Shown here: one piece after another, positions 35,923 through 46,314 of the stretch
Layout: each line of letters begins with the position of its first letter
How positions within the stretch are numbered: the first letter of the stretch is position 1
Assembly: GCA_037953625.1 (NCBI GenBank)
Contig: CM075649.1
Span: 120,463,290-120,527,289, forward strand
DNA: 64,000 nt
Origin: Crotalaria pallida
Lineage: Eukaryota > Streptophyta > Magnoliopsida > Fabales > Fabaceae
Direction of reading: 5' to 3'
The notes under the pieces: model-generated
Database searches by the model: none
The model's input: the letters and a program-made list of their open reading frames with translations, nothing else
Told to the model about the DNA's origin: nothing
Position numbers and translations under genes: made by a program

Positions 35923-36580
35923 GCATTGTTTGGTGTGACTTAATTTTTTCTTGTATTTTTATATTACGTTTATTTAATGTATTTTCATTCTACTTATTTT
36001 CTGTATGGTGTGACTTATTTTATGTATTTTTTTATTTTCCGAATCTTTAATGTATTTTATTTTTCTATTTCTCTCCAATTTTAATTTTAATTTCGATTTT
36101 TTTATTTTTAATGCATTTTAAATTTAATTTTATTGCATTTAAGTTTATTATGATATTTATTAAGGGCGGAAATTAATAAAATATTTTTACAAAAAGTAGC
36201 CGTTATAAAATAATATAATAATATAGAACATTTTAAATTATAGTTATGATTTTGGTGGGAAAAATCTAGTTAGTTGATGATGGTTTTAATTTATTGTAAA
36301 ATATTAAGAGTGTGGGTTAGTGTGTGGGTCCCAATTTTTAAGAACAAAAGTGAGTTTATGGGTGTGGAGAAAAATTGTGTTTGTCCCTAAAAGTGTAGGA
36401 AAGTGTGAAGAATAATAAAATAATACATGGGGCCCATTTAGGAACAAATTTATTGTTCATGGGTGTGGATGCTCTAAGGCTGGAAGGGAAAAATAAAATA
36501 TGCAGAAAGTTTTCGCGCCCAACAGTAACTTTGGAGAAATGGGGGAAACACTTTTGGATTTCATTCCAAAATTTATAATA

Positions 36581-36698
36581 CGTTGATGTTGATTATTACT
36601 TCCTCCATCTCGAATTATAAGTAAATCCAATCATTTTTATGTTTATTAAGGAGGTTAGTTGATTATTTTTAATTTTCTCAATTTTATAATATATAGAT
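36581..36698 (+). repeat. 118-bp direct repeat, copy 1
   Basis: Matches 38081-38198 with a handful of differences at an exact offset of 1500 bases. It contains the left end of a MITE (CTTCCTCCATCTCGAATTATAAG) plus 16 bases of unrelated flank, so it is a duplication of a place, not two MITE insertions. Confidence 0.8.
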
Positions 36699-36706
36699 TT
36701 GAGCAT

Positions 36707-38079
36707 TGATTTGACTCCCTTATACTATGTATTTGGCTTGTTTCTCTAGCAAATTTAGGACTTTTTATTAGATTTTAATTATTTTTAGTAGTTTAGAGTT
36801 CTTTGAACGTTTTGATCCGTTTGCTAGTGTTTCAGGTACTTTTAAAGCTTAAATGGAGAAAATATTTATGGACCTGAAAAGAGGACGAAAAGATCTTGCA
36901 AATGGAAAAAGAACGGAGCAAAACGGAGCAAAACGGAGTCGGAGTAGGTCCCGCGCGCCTGAGGCGCGGGGACGGGGGCGCCTGAGGCGCGCCTGTGTGG
37001 AAAAAGAACAAGCATCAGACCTGCGCGCCTGGGGCGCGAGGTCGCGTGCGCCTGGGGCGCGCGTACCTGTTGGAGGCCCAATTGACCAGATTCTGAACAA
37101 AATAGAAGAAGAGAAGTCTAATTTGGCTTCATATCTTAGACTTGATCAGAAATTAGAAGATAAACATGGACCTTATCTATTAGATTTAATTAAGATTTAT
37201 TTTAGGATTTGTTTTACTCTTTAAATAGAGGATTTGTAAATAGTTTTCAGTAGCTTTTGAGATCATAGAATTCAATTAGGATTAGAGAGAGAGGTTAGTA
37301 ACATCTATTGAGAGCAAGGAGGCAAGGCACAAGGATTGAAGGTCTCTTGGAGAGTTAACCTGTATTGTCTATGATATGAGGTTTTCTCTTTGCTTCTGTT
37401 TTCTTTATTTCTATATGTGTAACTAAAACCTCTTGTTAGGAACATGGTGTAAATTGTATGATGTAACTTATTTTAATTTATGATTTAGTATTCTGCTGTT
37501 TTTAATTCATGCATTAATTGAGTTTTTATTACATAAACCCGCGCAATTTATGTTTTGGATTTCTTAATTCGCAACGGGAGTTGGGATTTTGAATAGGCCA
37601 TGCAATTATTGGTATAATCAGTCCAAAATATAGGGATATAGTTGGATGATTATATGGCTTTTTAATTCCCTTGTGCTGAATGGATATTTTCTTATATTGT
37701 AATTTGTTGAGGGATCAAGGATTAAATATATAGAAAATAAGGGTAATGTTAGAGACGTCTAACTATTGCTATTTGAGAGGAATAGTCCATGAATTGAAGG
37801 ATAATTAAAGGAAAATATAAATCATAGTTAAAATAAGTGAATCATACAATGAAACCAAGTTCCTAACCTTTTTCTATTGCTTTCTATACATCTTATCTCC
37901 TCAATCTTCTTTTCTTATTTTACTATTATTATTCTTCTCCTTCTAAAACTCAATAACAAGTTGCACTAATAATTACGAATTGGTGGAAAGTTATTAGAAA
38001 CAACTTCGATCCCTGTGGGACGATATTCGGTCTTCCAGACTATATTACTTGCTGACTTAGTCCTCTTGCTAGTATATCA
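36707..38079 (+). mobile_element. Solo-LTR-like segment (1373 bp)
   Basis: Starts TGATTTGAC and ends GTATATCA (TGAT...ATCA ends). The last part (ACTTCGATCCCTGTGGGACGATATTCGG...) is typical of LTR ends of plant gypsy elements of the Tat/Athila side. TATA-like CTTTAAATAG at about 37219. A short frame (36853-37224) crosses the GC-rich repeats but shows no domain. A 5-bp target duplication is not clear. Confidence 0.55.
36946..37070. repeat. GC-rich island of GCGCCTGRGGCGC palindromes
   Basis: Four near-identical inverted motifs, two GCGCCTGAGGCGC and two GCGCCTGGGGCGC, within 125 bases of about 70% GC in an otherwise AT-rich LTR. The central base pair changes between the first and second pair of copies. 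Confidence 0.85.
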
Positions 38080-38080
38080 A

Positions 38081-38198
38081 CATTGATGTTGATTATTACT
38101 TCCTCCATCTCGAATTATAAGTAAATCCAACCATTTTTATGTTTATTAAGGAGGTTAGTTGATTATATTTAATTTTCTCAATTTTATAAAAAATAGAT
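38081..38198 (+). repeat. 118-bp direct repeat, copy 2
   Basis: Second copy of 36581-36698. Here the MITE continues past the repeat to its other end, so this is the original location or an intact copy. Confidence 0.8.
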
Positions 38199-38654
38199 GT
38201 ATTTTAGGAAAGTAGTATTGAGAATGAAACAAAAATTAATTAAGGTTACAATTTTCTAGAGATGTTTTAGGAAAGTGTTATTGGGAATGAAATAAAATTT
38301 AATAAAGTTAGTTGATTTTGCTTATACTACCTCCGTCCCTAATTATAAGGCCCTCTTGAGAGATTTCACGTCTATTAAGAAAGTGGAATAATTTAGTTAA
38401 TTGTACTAGAAATGTGAACTTTTGATATGTATTTTCAAAATTACCCCTATTAATATTATTGAGAATCTAAAAAGTGTTAAGTAAATATGGATGCTTGTGG
38501 AAAAAATAATTAATGTTCATTGAAAATTGGTGAAGGACCTTATAAATAGGGACAAAATAAAAGTGTTAAGAGGACCTTATAATTAGGGACGGAGGGAGTA
38601 TTTTAAACCAAAAGAAGTATGTTTTTTGTTGTTTATAATTCGAGCCGGATGAAG
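38099..38654. mobile_element. Stowaway-like MITE with a nested MITE
   Basis: Left end CTTCCTCCATCTCGAATTATAAG and right end (reverse) CTTCATCCGGCTCGAATTATAAA are imperfect inverted repeats with TA on both sides (38097-38098, 38655-38656). A second Stowaway (38327-38598) is inserted in it. Confidence 0.7.
38327..38598. mobile_element. Stowaway MITE (272 bp), nested
   Basis: Flanked by TA (38325-38326 and 38599-38600). Ends CTACCTCCGTCCCTAATTAT and the complement of ATAATTAGGGACGGAGGGAG form about 30-bp inverted repeats. The interior matches the MITE split at 41137/59382. Confidence 0.9.
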
Positions 38655-38660
38655 TATTTA

Positions 38661-39825
38661 CTAGAAACACCTCGTGCCATGCACGGGGCCAATACCATAA
38701 CCCACCAACTTAAGTATGAAATTATTGTGGTGTTAAATATATGATGATATTTATAGTGGCAGTAATAAAATTATTGTGACTTTAATTATGGGTGATTAGT
38801 GTCTTAATAATGAGATAATGAAAAATATTTTCGAAGGGATATAACACCTTCAACCAATAGAAGAGAAAAAGTAATTGTGTAAAATACATGAAACTGTTAT
38901 GGAAATAGCTATGAAGGGGTATATAAATTGTTCAAAACTTATAAATTGTCCCCTGTTAAACTAATATCATGTTTTCAAGATTGGAGTGTCGAAACAAAAT
39001 TTGAAATTTCATCATTATATTTGAAATATGTTTCCTAAACGAAATAAGTATAAATATGTTACCATAAGTTTTACAAAAATAAAAGACTTCTTTTATTTAC
39101 TTTAATTAATTTTTTAACTGGGAGTTCAACTGGCAAGCCGTAGAGGCATTTTCATACATTGTTTCTTTAGAAACATATGTTTAATTTAATATTTGGAACG
39201 TTCCCGTCTATTTTCATAGCATTCCGAGACTGTTTTATTTTTAGCTCCCGGATTGATTTTAATATATTACGGGTATAAGTTATATTCAATGACTTATTAA
39301 GTATAAATATGTTACCATAAGTTTTACAAAAATAAAAGAGTGCTTTTATTTACTTTAATTGATATTTTAACAGGGAGCTCAACTGACAAGTCTTAGAGGC
39401 ATTTTAATACATTGTTTCTTTAGAAACATATGTTTTGAAACGTTTATAGCATTCCGAGACTGTTTTATTTTTAGCTCCCGAACTGATTTTAATATATTAC
39501 CGGTATAAGTTATATTCAATGACTTATTAAATATAAATATGTTACCATAAGTTTTACAAAAATAAAAGAATGCTTTTATTTACTTTAATTAATATTTTAA
39601 CAGGAAAAGTAGTAATTAAATGTTATTGAAAATTGAAAAGGTATTTTTTTTAATATTACAAAAATATAAAATATAAATTGGGAATATTTTGGGTGGGTTG
39701 GGCTGTGCGGAATTTTTTATTAATAATGCGAACAAAGGGAGGGAAGTTTTGGCTGACTGAGGATTGGGAGTGTCAGTTTTTGGCGGAATGGGTGTGATAC
39801 TCATTCTCTTTTATAATAGCATAGA
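38661..39825 (-). mobile_element. Non-autonomous Helitron (1165 bp)
   Basis: On the minus strand it begins TCTATGCTATTATAAAAG (39825), preceded by A, and ends TTTCTAG (38661), followed by T: insertion between A and T without duplication. Just before the end is a hairpin (38670-38688) with stem CCTCGTGC/GCACGGGG and CAT loop. No Rep/helicase. Interior includes the tandem repeats at 39048-39603. Confidence 0.75.
39048..39603. repeat. Tandem repeat, about 250 and 230 bp units, 2.3 copies
   Basis: GTATAAATATGTTACCATAAG recurs at 39050, 39302 and (as AATATAAATATG) 39531, each followed by the same sequence including CATTCCGAGACTGTTTTATT. The second unit lacks about 20 bases. The third is cut after 70 bases. 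Confidence 0.85.
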
Positions 39826-40099
39826 TTATTAATAAAGTGTTAAATTCGGAAAAAAAAGAGACTCATTCATAATTGAGCCATTGACCTGATATATTTTATA
39901 GTTATATCTAACCATAAGACTATAATGTGCAACTTGTTATTGGTCGAAAATTGTTTAATATAAACAATATAATATTTGAAAATCGTAATTTTTGTTGAAG
40001 CTACTACATTCCTTAACTAACATTATTTACTGCATCCTTAAATTTTTGATCAAGATCCATCAATTCTCCAACCTATATATATATATATGTATATATATT
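39826..40099. other. Intergenic AT-rich sequence
   Basis: No gene. Ends in a (TA)n run at about 40073-40099. Confidence 0.4.
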
Positions 40100-40300
40100 A
40101 ACACACACGACGTTTCTAACAGAAAAGATGTCATTGTGAGTGAGGTGCCAAATTAACTCTTCTTTATCAAGGACATTTGGACCTAGAATACTAAGAATAA
40201 TGTCTCTAGCTACCACTCGAGGCAAAAAATTTTGGTCAAGCGAACCTCTGTCACAGTCAGAACCGTCATGTAATAACAACGTAGAGACAAACATATCACT
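40100..40300 (-). pseudogene. LINE reverse-transcriptase C-terminal fragment
   Basis: Minus frame reads LDQNFLPRVVARDIILSI...NVLDKEELIWHLTHNDIFSVRN, matching the pattern FLP..A..IL.IPL......D...W..T..G.FSVKSAY found between the RT and zf-RVT domains of plant LINEs. Only this short piece remains. Confidence 0.6.
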
Positions 40301-40368
40301 GTCAAAATTTTAAAATGCGGTTGCGATTTTGTTGCGGTTTTCGTGATTTCGGGCAACATGGATGTTGC

Positions 40369-41004
40369 TAGGGGTGAGCATGGGACGGGTTGGGACGGGT
40401 TGGGCTTGTCCCTCACTCGTCTTGAAATGTTGCTCGGGTCAATTTTTTAACCCGAACCCGTCCCTAATTGGAAAGGGACAAGATAAGGACGGGTCCAAAA
40501 TAGGACGGGTCCTAATAGGGACGGGTCCGGGTTCACCCGGAGGACAAATCAATCACATTAAAAAAATCTCAAACCATTCAAATTTTGAAATTTTCGAAAA
40601 CTTTCTAAAATTCGATAACTGGTCACATGAAGTATACAATAATTTCATTATTATCATACATTATTTCACATGAAATATACTATAATTTCATTATTATCAT
40701 ACTCAAGTGTGTGCGGCGGTAAGTGAGAGCCAAGGTATTATCATACATTCAGACTTAGGGTAGTAATATTTTGACTAAAAACACTAATACATAATAATAA
40801 AATAATAAATAAATATAATATAATAAATTCCGGGCCGGGCCGGGTGACTCGGGCATCAACCCGTACCCGTCCCGACCCGGGATGGGTTTGTCCCTTTTTG
40901 AAACGGGTCTGTCCCTCCACATGTGCGCGGACGGGTTTAACCCGGCCCGAACCCGCCGGGTTGGGGACGGGTCTCCGGGCCGGGCCGGGTCATGCTCACC
41001 CCTA
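40369..41004. mobile_element. hAT-type MITE (636 bp)
   Basis: Ends TAGGGGTGAGCATG / CATGCTCACCCCTA are perfect inverted repeats, flanked by 8-bp duplications GATGTTGC (40361-40368 and 41005-41012), the hAT hallmark. Subterminal GGGACGGGT and CCGGGCC repeats. No transposase. Confidence 0.92.
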
Positions 41005-41136
41005 GATGTTGCAATGTAAATTATGGTCAATGCCACGTGAATTATTCACAACTTTGCACAAATTATATAAAAATTGTTTATTCATTGTTCAATTAAATAT
41101 ATACTTATATTTTATATAATTTTCACTAATATGGTA

Positions 41137-41153
41137 TTCTCTTCGGTCCTGTT
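41137..41153 (+). mobile_element. Left tip of a Stowaway MITE split by the chromovirus
   Basis: TTCTCTTCGGTCCTGTT is the left end of a Stowaway copy; it resumes at 59387 with TGTAAGATTC. The join reproduces the family's left end as seen at 38327. Confidence 0.65.
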
Positions 41154-41423
41154 TGTAACACCCCTAATTTTCGTCTCCCGGATAATAAGGAAATTAATAA
41201 TAAAAGTTTTATTATTAATTTATATGAATTTCCAAGTTTATGTTTTGTATTTAATTAGCCTGAAATATAAAAATTAGTTGAAATATTTTTATATGGCAAA
41301 TAAATGCAAAATATAAGGATATTGCATTTTAATCCCTGGATTAGGACCTAATTGTAATATTGAAAAGTTCTTGGAGGGAAAAGATTTAAAAATATTAATT
41401 TTTAATTTTTGTACTGATCTAAC

Positions 41424-42920
41424 TGGTTAGTAATGCCCTGTAACCGGTTAGACGATGAACACAGAAACTGGGTTAGTGGATTTTGATGAGTAATCACTTG
41501 ATTAATTCAATTAATCGCCACGAATACAGCCCAGATTAGTGGAAACCCATGCGTCAGTGTGCATGCAAGCTTAATCCCTCTATAAAAACCCACAATTCTG
41601 AAGGATTGGGTTGTTGTTGCTCTGAATTTAGGGGAAACTCTGTTTTAGGGTTTCAAAATCGTTTCCTGCAATTCTTGTTCTTTGTTGAGTGTTAGCCTTT
41701 GAGTGATACACGGTTTTAAAGCTAACATCAAGAGCTTTACAAAGATATAAACATTGTGAGTTGAGGGTGAGGGAGCTGGGAGAACGAAGTCTTTGAAGTA
41801 AAGGAGTTCAAAAACTGGTTCAGCAAAGACTGATTTCTGGAGCTGAATTGAAGCTTCAATTTTGGTAAGTATAAGAACTCCTTTGATCTCAAATCACTTC
41901 TATCTCCTAGTGCATGTTACCTAGATTGAGTTCTAACTATTTTCCCCAATTTCTTTGGCCAATTGCTATGTCAAATTTGGTGGTTTTTGGACCCTGTTGC
42001 TGAAATCATGGGTAAAGGGCAGAACTAGGGAGTTTGGTGGAATCTGGGATTTTTCTTCAAGTTCAGTGTTAATCTTCATCAAACACTATCTTAAGGTATG
42101 GGAGAAGTCTACCTTATACTAGATTTAGACAAAAAAATCAAGTGAATTAGGATTTGAGTTAACAAAACTCAAAAAGGGCATTATGTGTTTAAAGCACAAA
42201 GGCTTGGAGGCCAAATTTTAGCTCAATGTTGTTTTGAGCAACATCATATTGATGCATGCAAGTGATTTTAATGTTTAAATCAGAAACTAAATGTATAATC
42301 TGTGATTTGAGGTATTGAATTGTATTTGTATGGATTCTTATGCAATTTGATGCACTAAACTGAATGCATGTAAAATTATATGTGTTTCTGTGATTAAACA
42401 TATTTATTTAAGGTATATGAACTCTGTTAAAGGTTGAAATTTGGTTAGATTTGAGCATTGAAGAGAATGGTTTGTTAAAACTCAAGTTTTAGTGTCTGAC
42501 TGCATAATCTAACCGGTTACTCGATATTCGTAACCGGTTAGACACTGTAAAAATGCAAAAGAAAATAAGTTTATAAAATCAGTGTTGTGGTCTTATAAAT
42601 CCTACTCAAATCTAGGCCTTAATTTCATGGAAAACAATCTGAAAATGAGTTGGTTTCACTGTTATAGTTCAGATTGCAATTAAAGAGTTAATACCTTAGT
42701 GTAATGGGATAATTTCAAGAGGAAATTATGCTCATTGGAGACTGAAATGTGATTTAGACTTTTGAATGATAAAAACAGTGGTTTTTGAGGCGTAAAACAA
42801 TGTTAAACTTGTTTATGGATTGGGTGAAGAATTCAAGAAAAAGGGTTTTTCTGAATTTCAATGGTAAACAGTTCAGGTCTGTAATTCTAACCGGTTAGCC
42901 TGAAACTATAACCGGTTAGT
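41424..42920. repeat. Paired TAACCGGTTA palindromes in LTR A
   Basis: Three pairs of the 10-bp palindrome (one member mutated in the first pair): near 41424/41443, 42509/42531 and 42887/42910. Members of a pair are 19-23 bp apart. The 3' LTR keeps all three pairs, with independent single-base changes. Confidence 0.85.
41581..41588 (+). promoter_or_regulatory. TATA box of LTR A
   Basis: CTCTATAAAAACCC, 427 bases into the LTR; transcription would start near 41610. The 3' LTR copy has the same sequence at about 49691. Confidence 0.6.
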
Positions 42921-43170
42921 ACCTGAATCTGAAAAATAAAAAGTTAAGTTTTTGAATACCATTGGTTATGTTTTCCCAATCTAAGTTTAAGGGCATGTTT
43001 TTGAGACAATTCAAAGGAGAATTTTGTGCCAAAGATTATGCCTCAAAATAAATCATTCAAAAGAGAAATTGGAATATTTCTAGATCACAGTAATTAATGT
43101 AAAGATAAAACCAACCCCGATAATTGTGCATCCATATAGAATGGAAGTTTGGTTGGTAGGAACGTTTATC

Positions 43171-43389
43171 ATATTCTGGGAATATGAGGAGGGTACTCCG
43201 GGAGTACCAAATTGTAACCTACTTGATGACACATTCTGGGAATGTGGCCAGTGTCCGGGACCTGGTTTTTATGCGTTCTGGGAACGTATGCGTTCTGGGA
43301 ACGTGGTGCACACTGCGGGAGTGATGCTTATTATCCAAGTATGGTTTGACATTACGTTCTGGGAACGAATGTCAGTGTTCCGGGAACAC
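43171..43389. repeat. Array of short hairpins with paired changes (LTR A, 5' copy)
   Basis: Inverted motifs around a TGG/CGG centre: ATATTCTGGGAATAT (43171), GTACTCCGGGAGTAC (43193), ACATTCTGGGAATGT (43231), CGTTCTGGGAACG (43274, 43291, 43355), CACTGCGGGAGTG (43311; CACTCCGGGAGTG in the 3' LTR) and GTGTTCCGGGAACAC (43375). Outer stem bases differ between copies but stay complementary. Confidence 0.9.
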
Positions 43390-43612
43390 AAGGGTGTATT
43401 GGATGGACGTCCAAGATGGACTTTTAGAGGCCTCAGTTGTGGATAGAAAATCATACATCATGCCACTTGCATTATAAGAGAAATAATGTTGAAAATTGGT
43501 GTGCTAATATGTATTTGCATTATTATCTGTCCATGACATACTTGTGTTTGTAATTTTAGTCTTTATCAATTATGTATATGTGTATACTTACTCCCTGTGC
43601 CCTGTTTAGGTG

Positions 43613-44086
43613 ATGGCCAGATACCTAGCTTGCATCGAGATACGCCCTATCCCTAGTGGCATATGGACGTATGAGGAGCACCGTGCCACTTTTGAGGGGG
43701 AGGTGGAGATCACTCTCTACCACCCTAACCCTCTGGTGCGAGTGCGACCTCGTCGATTTAGGATCCCTTTAGTCTATACTATGCATGTTTCACCCTTTTA
43801 TACATATAGAGGACCACCCCCGGCTCGACCTGTGCGTCGATTTCATAGTTTTCGTTTCAGAGCTGCCACCCGTTCTCATCCTTCCTCCCATAGAGTTGTC
43901 ACTGGGGAGACTCCTTCTCCTGGTCCGACTGACTTCGAGAGGACTGCTTCTGCAGATCCTAGACCCGGTGGTGGGGTCTCTACCCAGTCAGGCGAGGTCG
44001 AGAAGGACCCCGTGGAGGATGAGAGCGAGGAGGAGGTGCATGTCGAGCCGACTGTTTCTGCTAGAGGTGGACCTGCTGGTTCATAG
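43613..44086 (+). CDS. ORF inside LTR A, function unknown (157 aa)
   Basis: Starts at ATG 43613, four bases after an acceptor-like CCTGTTTAG. N-terminal half: MARYLACIEIRP...SGIWTYEEHR...EGEVEITLYHPNPLVR, then a Pro/Arg-rich part with MHVSPFYTYRGPPPARP, and a C-terminal acidic, Ser/Pro-rich tail (DESEEEVHVE). No domain I recognise, no signal peptide or membrane segment. The N-terminal 80 residues align with a frame at the same place in LTR B (15852) and most differences are at third codon positions, so the protein sequence seems to have been kept. It would be made from a spliced LTR transcript. Role unknown. Confidence 0.6.
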   Translation: MARYLACIEIRPIPSGIWTYEEHRATFEGEVEITLYHPNPLVRVRPRRFRIPLVYTMHVSPFYTYRGPPPARPVRRFHSFRFRAATRSHPSSHRVVTGETPSPGPTDFERTASADPRPGGGVSTQSGEVEKDPVEDESEEEVHVEPTVSARGGPAGS

Positions 44087-44731
44087 GAGCCTGCATAGCA
44101 TGGATGTTTTGGATCCAAGATCCTTGGGATATAGCTGTGGAGGATCTGAGGAGCTGCTGAGGACACGGGTGACCTGCTCTGGGACTTCTACTTTTGGGAT
44201 TATGTGATATACTGTATATATTTTGAGAGGTCTTAGAGTGAGGTTATTTTATGCAGTTGTTTTGTATAAATTTCACCAAACTTGCTATCTCGTCTTTCAC
44301 TACTTGCTACTGATGATACTTATGGGGTTTATGTTATGTTATACATATATCTATTATGTTTTATTTACCTCAGCAGTGCCCCACAAGTATTAATTTTACT
44401 TCCGCATACTCTGATTTTGATTCAAGGAGGAGCTCGGAGACAAGTTTATATTTTATATATTCGATTAAACTCGAGAGACTAATAATATATTTTAAGGACT
44501 ACAAAGATGTTTTACTATGTTTATGGAAAAAGTATCTCGAGAGTCTTTTTGTAATTAAGATATTAATAAGCCGAATTCCAATATTTGTGCAGATTAAACA
44601 TGCTTATAATCGAGCAAGTACAAATTAAAAAGGAAAATTTTTTCTAGTCCTAATATTTGATAGGAAGTATTTCAATCATTTGGAAATATTAATTATTTTC
44701 AAGATGTAAAACGAGAGTGTCACACCTTTGG

Positions 44732-44743
44732 TGGTATCAGAGC
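44732..44743 (+). other. Primer-binding site (initiator tRNA-Met)
   Basis: TGGTATCAGAGC, a perfect match to the usual plant gypsy site, seven bases after the LTR end. Confidence 0.9.
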
Positions 44744-44883
44744 ATTGGTCCTGTCCCTCACGGCCCCGATGATGCAGCTAAGTATGGTATTCAATGTAAA
44801 ATGAATATGTTTTGATTAAGTTAGTAGCATTTATGTTTTAAAGACCTTTTTAGTGACCCAAAGCCCATAGTGCAGGTCTTTCT

Positions 44884-46314
44884 ATGGCAACCAGAAATAG
44901 AAATATTACGAATGAAATGTTAGAACGAATCACGACCATGCTGGAAGGCATGCAGCGGCAACAGCAACAGCAGCCACCTCAAGGGCGAGCTGGTAACCCA
45001 CCTGTTGGCAACATGGCGAATCATGATGCTAAGACTCTGTCGGAATTTAGAAAATGCAATCCACCAAGGTTTGAAGGCGGATACAAACCTGATGAGGCAA
45101 ACAAGTGGTTGTATGAGATCAACAAGATTTTCCGAACTCTAGAGTGTTCTGATGAACAGAAGGTAACCTATGCAGTTTACATGCTTCATGGGGAAGCTGA
45201 AAACTGGTGGGATCACACTGTCCAATTGCTGAATTTTGAAAGGAGAGCAATCAACTGGGGAGTGTTTATGGAGAAATTTCTTAATAAATACTTTCCGGAA
45301 GATTTAAGAAGAAAGAAGGAAGTAGAGTTCATGCAATTGAAGCAGGGGGATATGAGTGTAGGAGAATATGCTGCCAGATTTGAGGAGCTGATGAAATACT
45401 CTCCCTACTACTTGAATAACCCTGACGAACGAAGTAAGTGTGTTAAGTTCGAAGGTGGGCTGAGACCGGAACTGAAGTCTATTTTCAGTTATCAAAGGAT
45501 TCAGAGTTTCCCTGCACTTGTGGATATGTGCAGAATGTATGAGGATGATAAGAAGGCTGAGTTGATCGGAAGTCAAGGGAAAGGAGTTGGACAGAACTAT
45601 GGACCACAGAGGAAGAAGAGGTTCGATCATCGGAATAATGGTCCATATTCTCAGAAGAACAAGGGCAAGGGCAAAGCTGTGATGGATAACAAGAACAAGT
45701 CTCGCGATAATGCTCCTTATTGCAAGAAGTGTAGGCGTTATCATCATGGTCAATTCTGTTGGTCCACAGGAGGATGTTTCAAGTGTGGAAAGCAAGGTCA
45801 CTTTGCTCGTGAATGCAAGGAGTCTACAAAATGTGATGCAAAAGGATCTGCTGAAAAGAATGTGGTGCAAGGAAGAGTGTTTACCCTGAGTGGTAACGAA
45901 GCAACCCAAACCCCAAATCTCGTGCAAGGTATCTTTCTGCTTAATAATCAACCTTGCAAAATCATGTTTGATTTTGGAGCTACACATTCTTTTGTTTCTT
46001 CTGAATGTGTAAATAGGCTGAATCTTGTTGTTTCCGATTCACTTTGCTATCTTAGTATAGATACCCCTACTGGAATACCAATTTTTACCGCTAAAGTCTG
46101 TTTAGGGTGTGATGTGGAAATTTTGGGTCGTCTTTCCAAAGTAGATTTGGTTTGTCTCCCTAAGTTACAATTGGATGTGATCTTGGGTATGGATTGGTTG
46201 ATGAAGAACCAAGTGATCATCAATTGTGAGGATAAGACAATTCAATATAGGACCCTTGAACCTGAGGGTTATATGTGTTTGTTCTCTATTACTGAGGAAG
46301 AGAGTCGATGCTGA
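44884..46314 (+). pseudogene. gag: Chromovirus gag-protease
   Basis: 476 residues. Retrotrans_gag domain (about residues 60-230; GEAENWWDHT, YFPEDLRRKKEVEFMQL, MSVGEYAARFEELM), Lys/Asn-rich linker, CCHC knuckle CFKCGKQGHFAREC from residue 298, then retropepsin. The protease active site reads DFGATHSF (Asp at residue 363) where DSGATHSF is expected, a Ser-to-Phe change likely to inactivate it. The frame ends at 46314 and pol starts in another frame at 46308, although gag-pol is usually one frame in this lineage, so a small indel near 46300 is likely. Confidence 0.85.

Larger units (their letters stand above)
32479..36474 (+). mobile_element. PIF/Harbinger transposon (3996 bp)
   Basis: Ends are 13-bp perfect inverted repeats GAGCATCCACACC / GGTGTGGATGCTC, flanked by TAA target duplications (32476-32478 and 36475-36477), the classic PIF/Harbinger signature. 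It carries both family ORFs, a Myb-like ORF1 (33327-34538) and a transposase (34966-35922), in the same direction. The transposase is internally shortened and frameshifted, so the element is probably immobile without a helper. Confidence 0.93.
41154..44724 (+). mobile_element. 5' LTR, family A (3571 bp)
   Basis: TGTAACACCCC to GAGTGTCACA. Features in order: TAACYGGTTA pair (41424-41452), TATA box (41581), exon-like stretch ending TTTTG/GTAAGT (41864/41865), intron-like region with more TAACCGGTTA pairs (about 42510, 42890) and a hairpin array (43171-43389), acceptor CCTGTTTAG (43609), an LTR-borne ORF (43613-44086) and an AT-rich tail. Confidence 0.92.

Noticed and set aside
36853..37224. 123-codon frame over the GC island
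   Set aside because: Arg/Gly-rich product follows from the GC palindromes; no similarity recognised and all overlapping frames are also open.
43171..43389. Heat-shock elements
   Set aside because: The spacing is TTC-NNN-GAA rather than TTC-NN-GAA, so these do not match the standard element.
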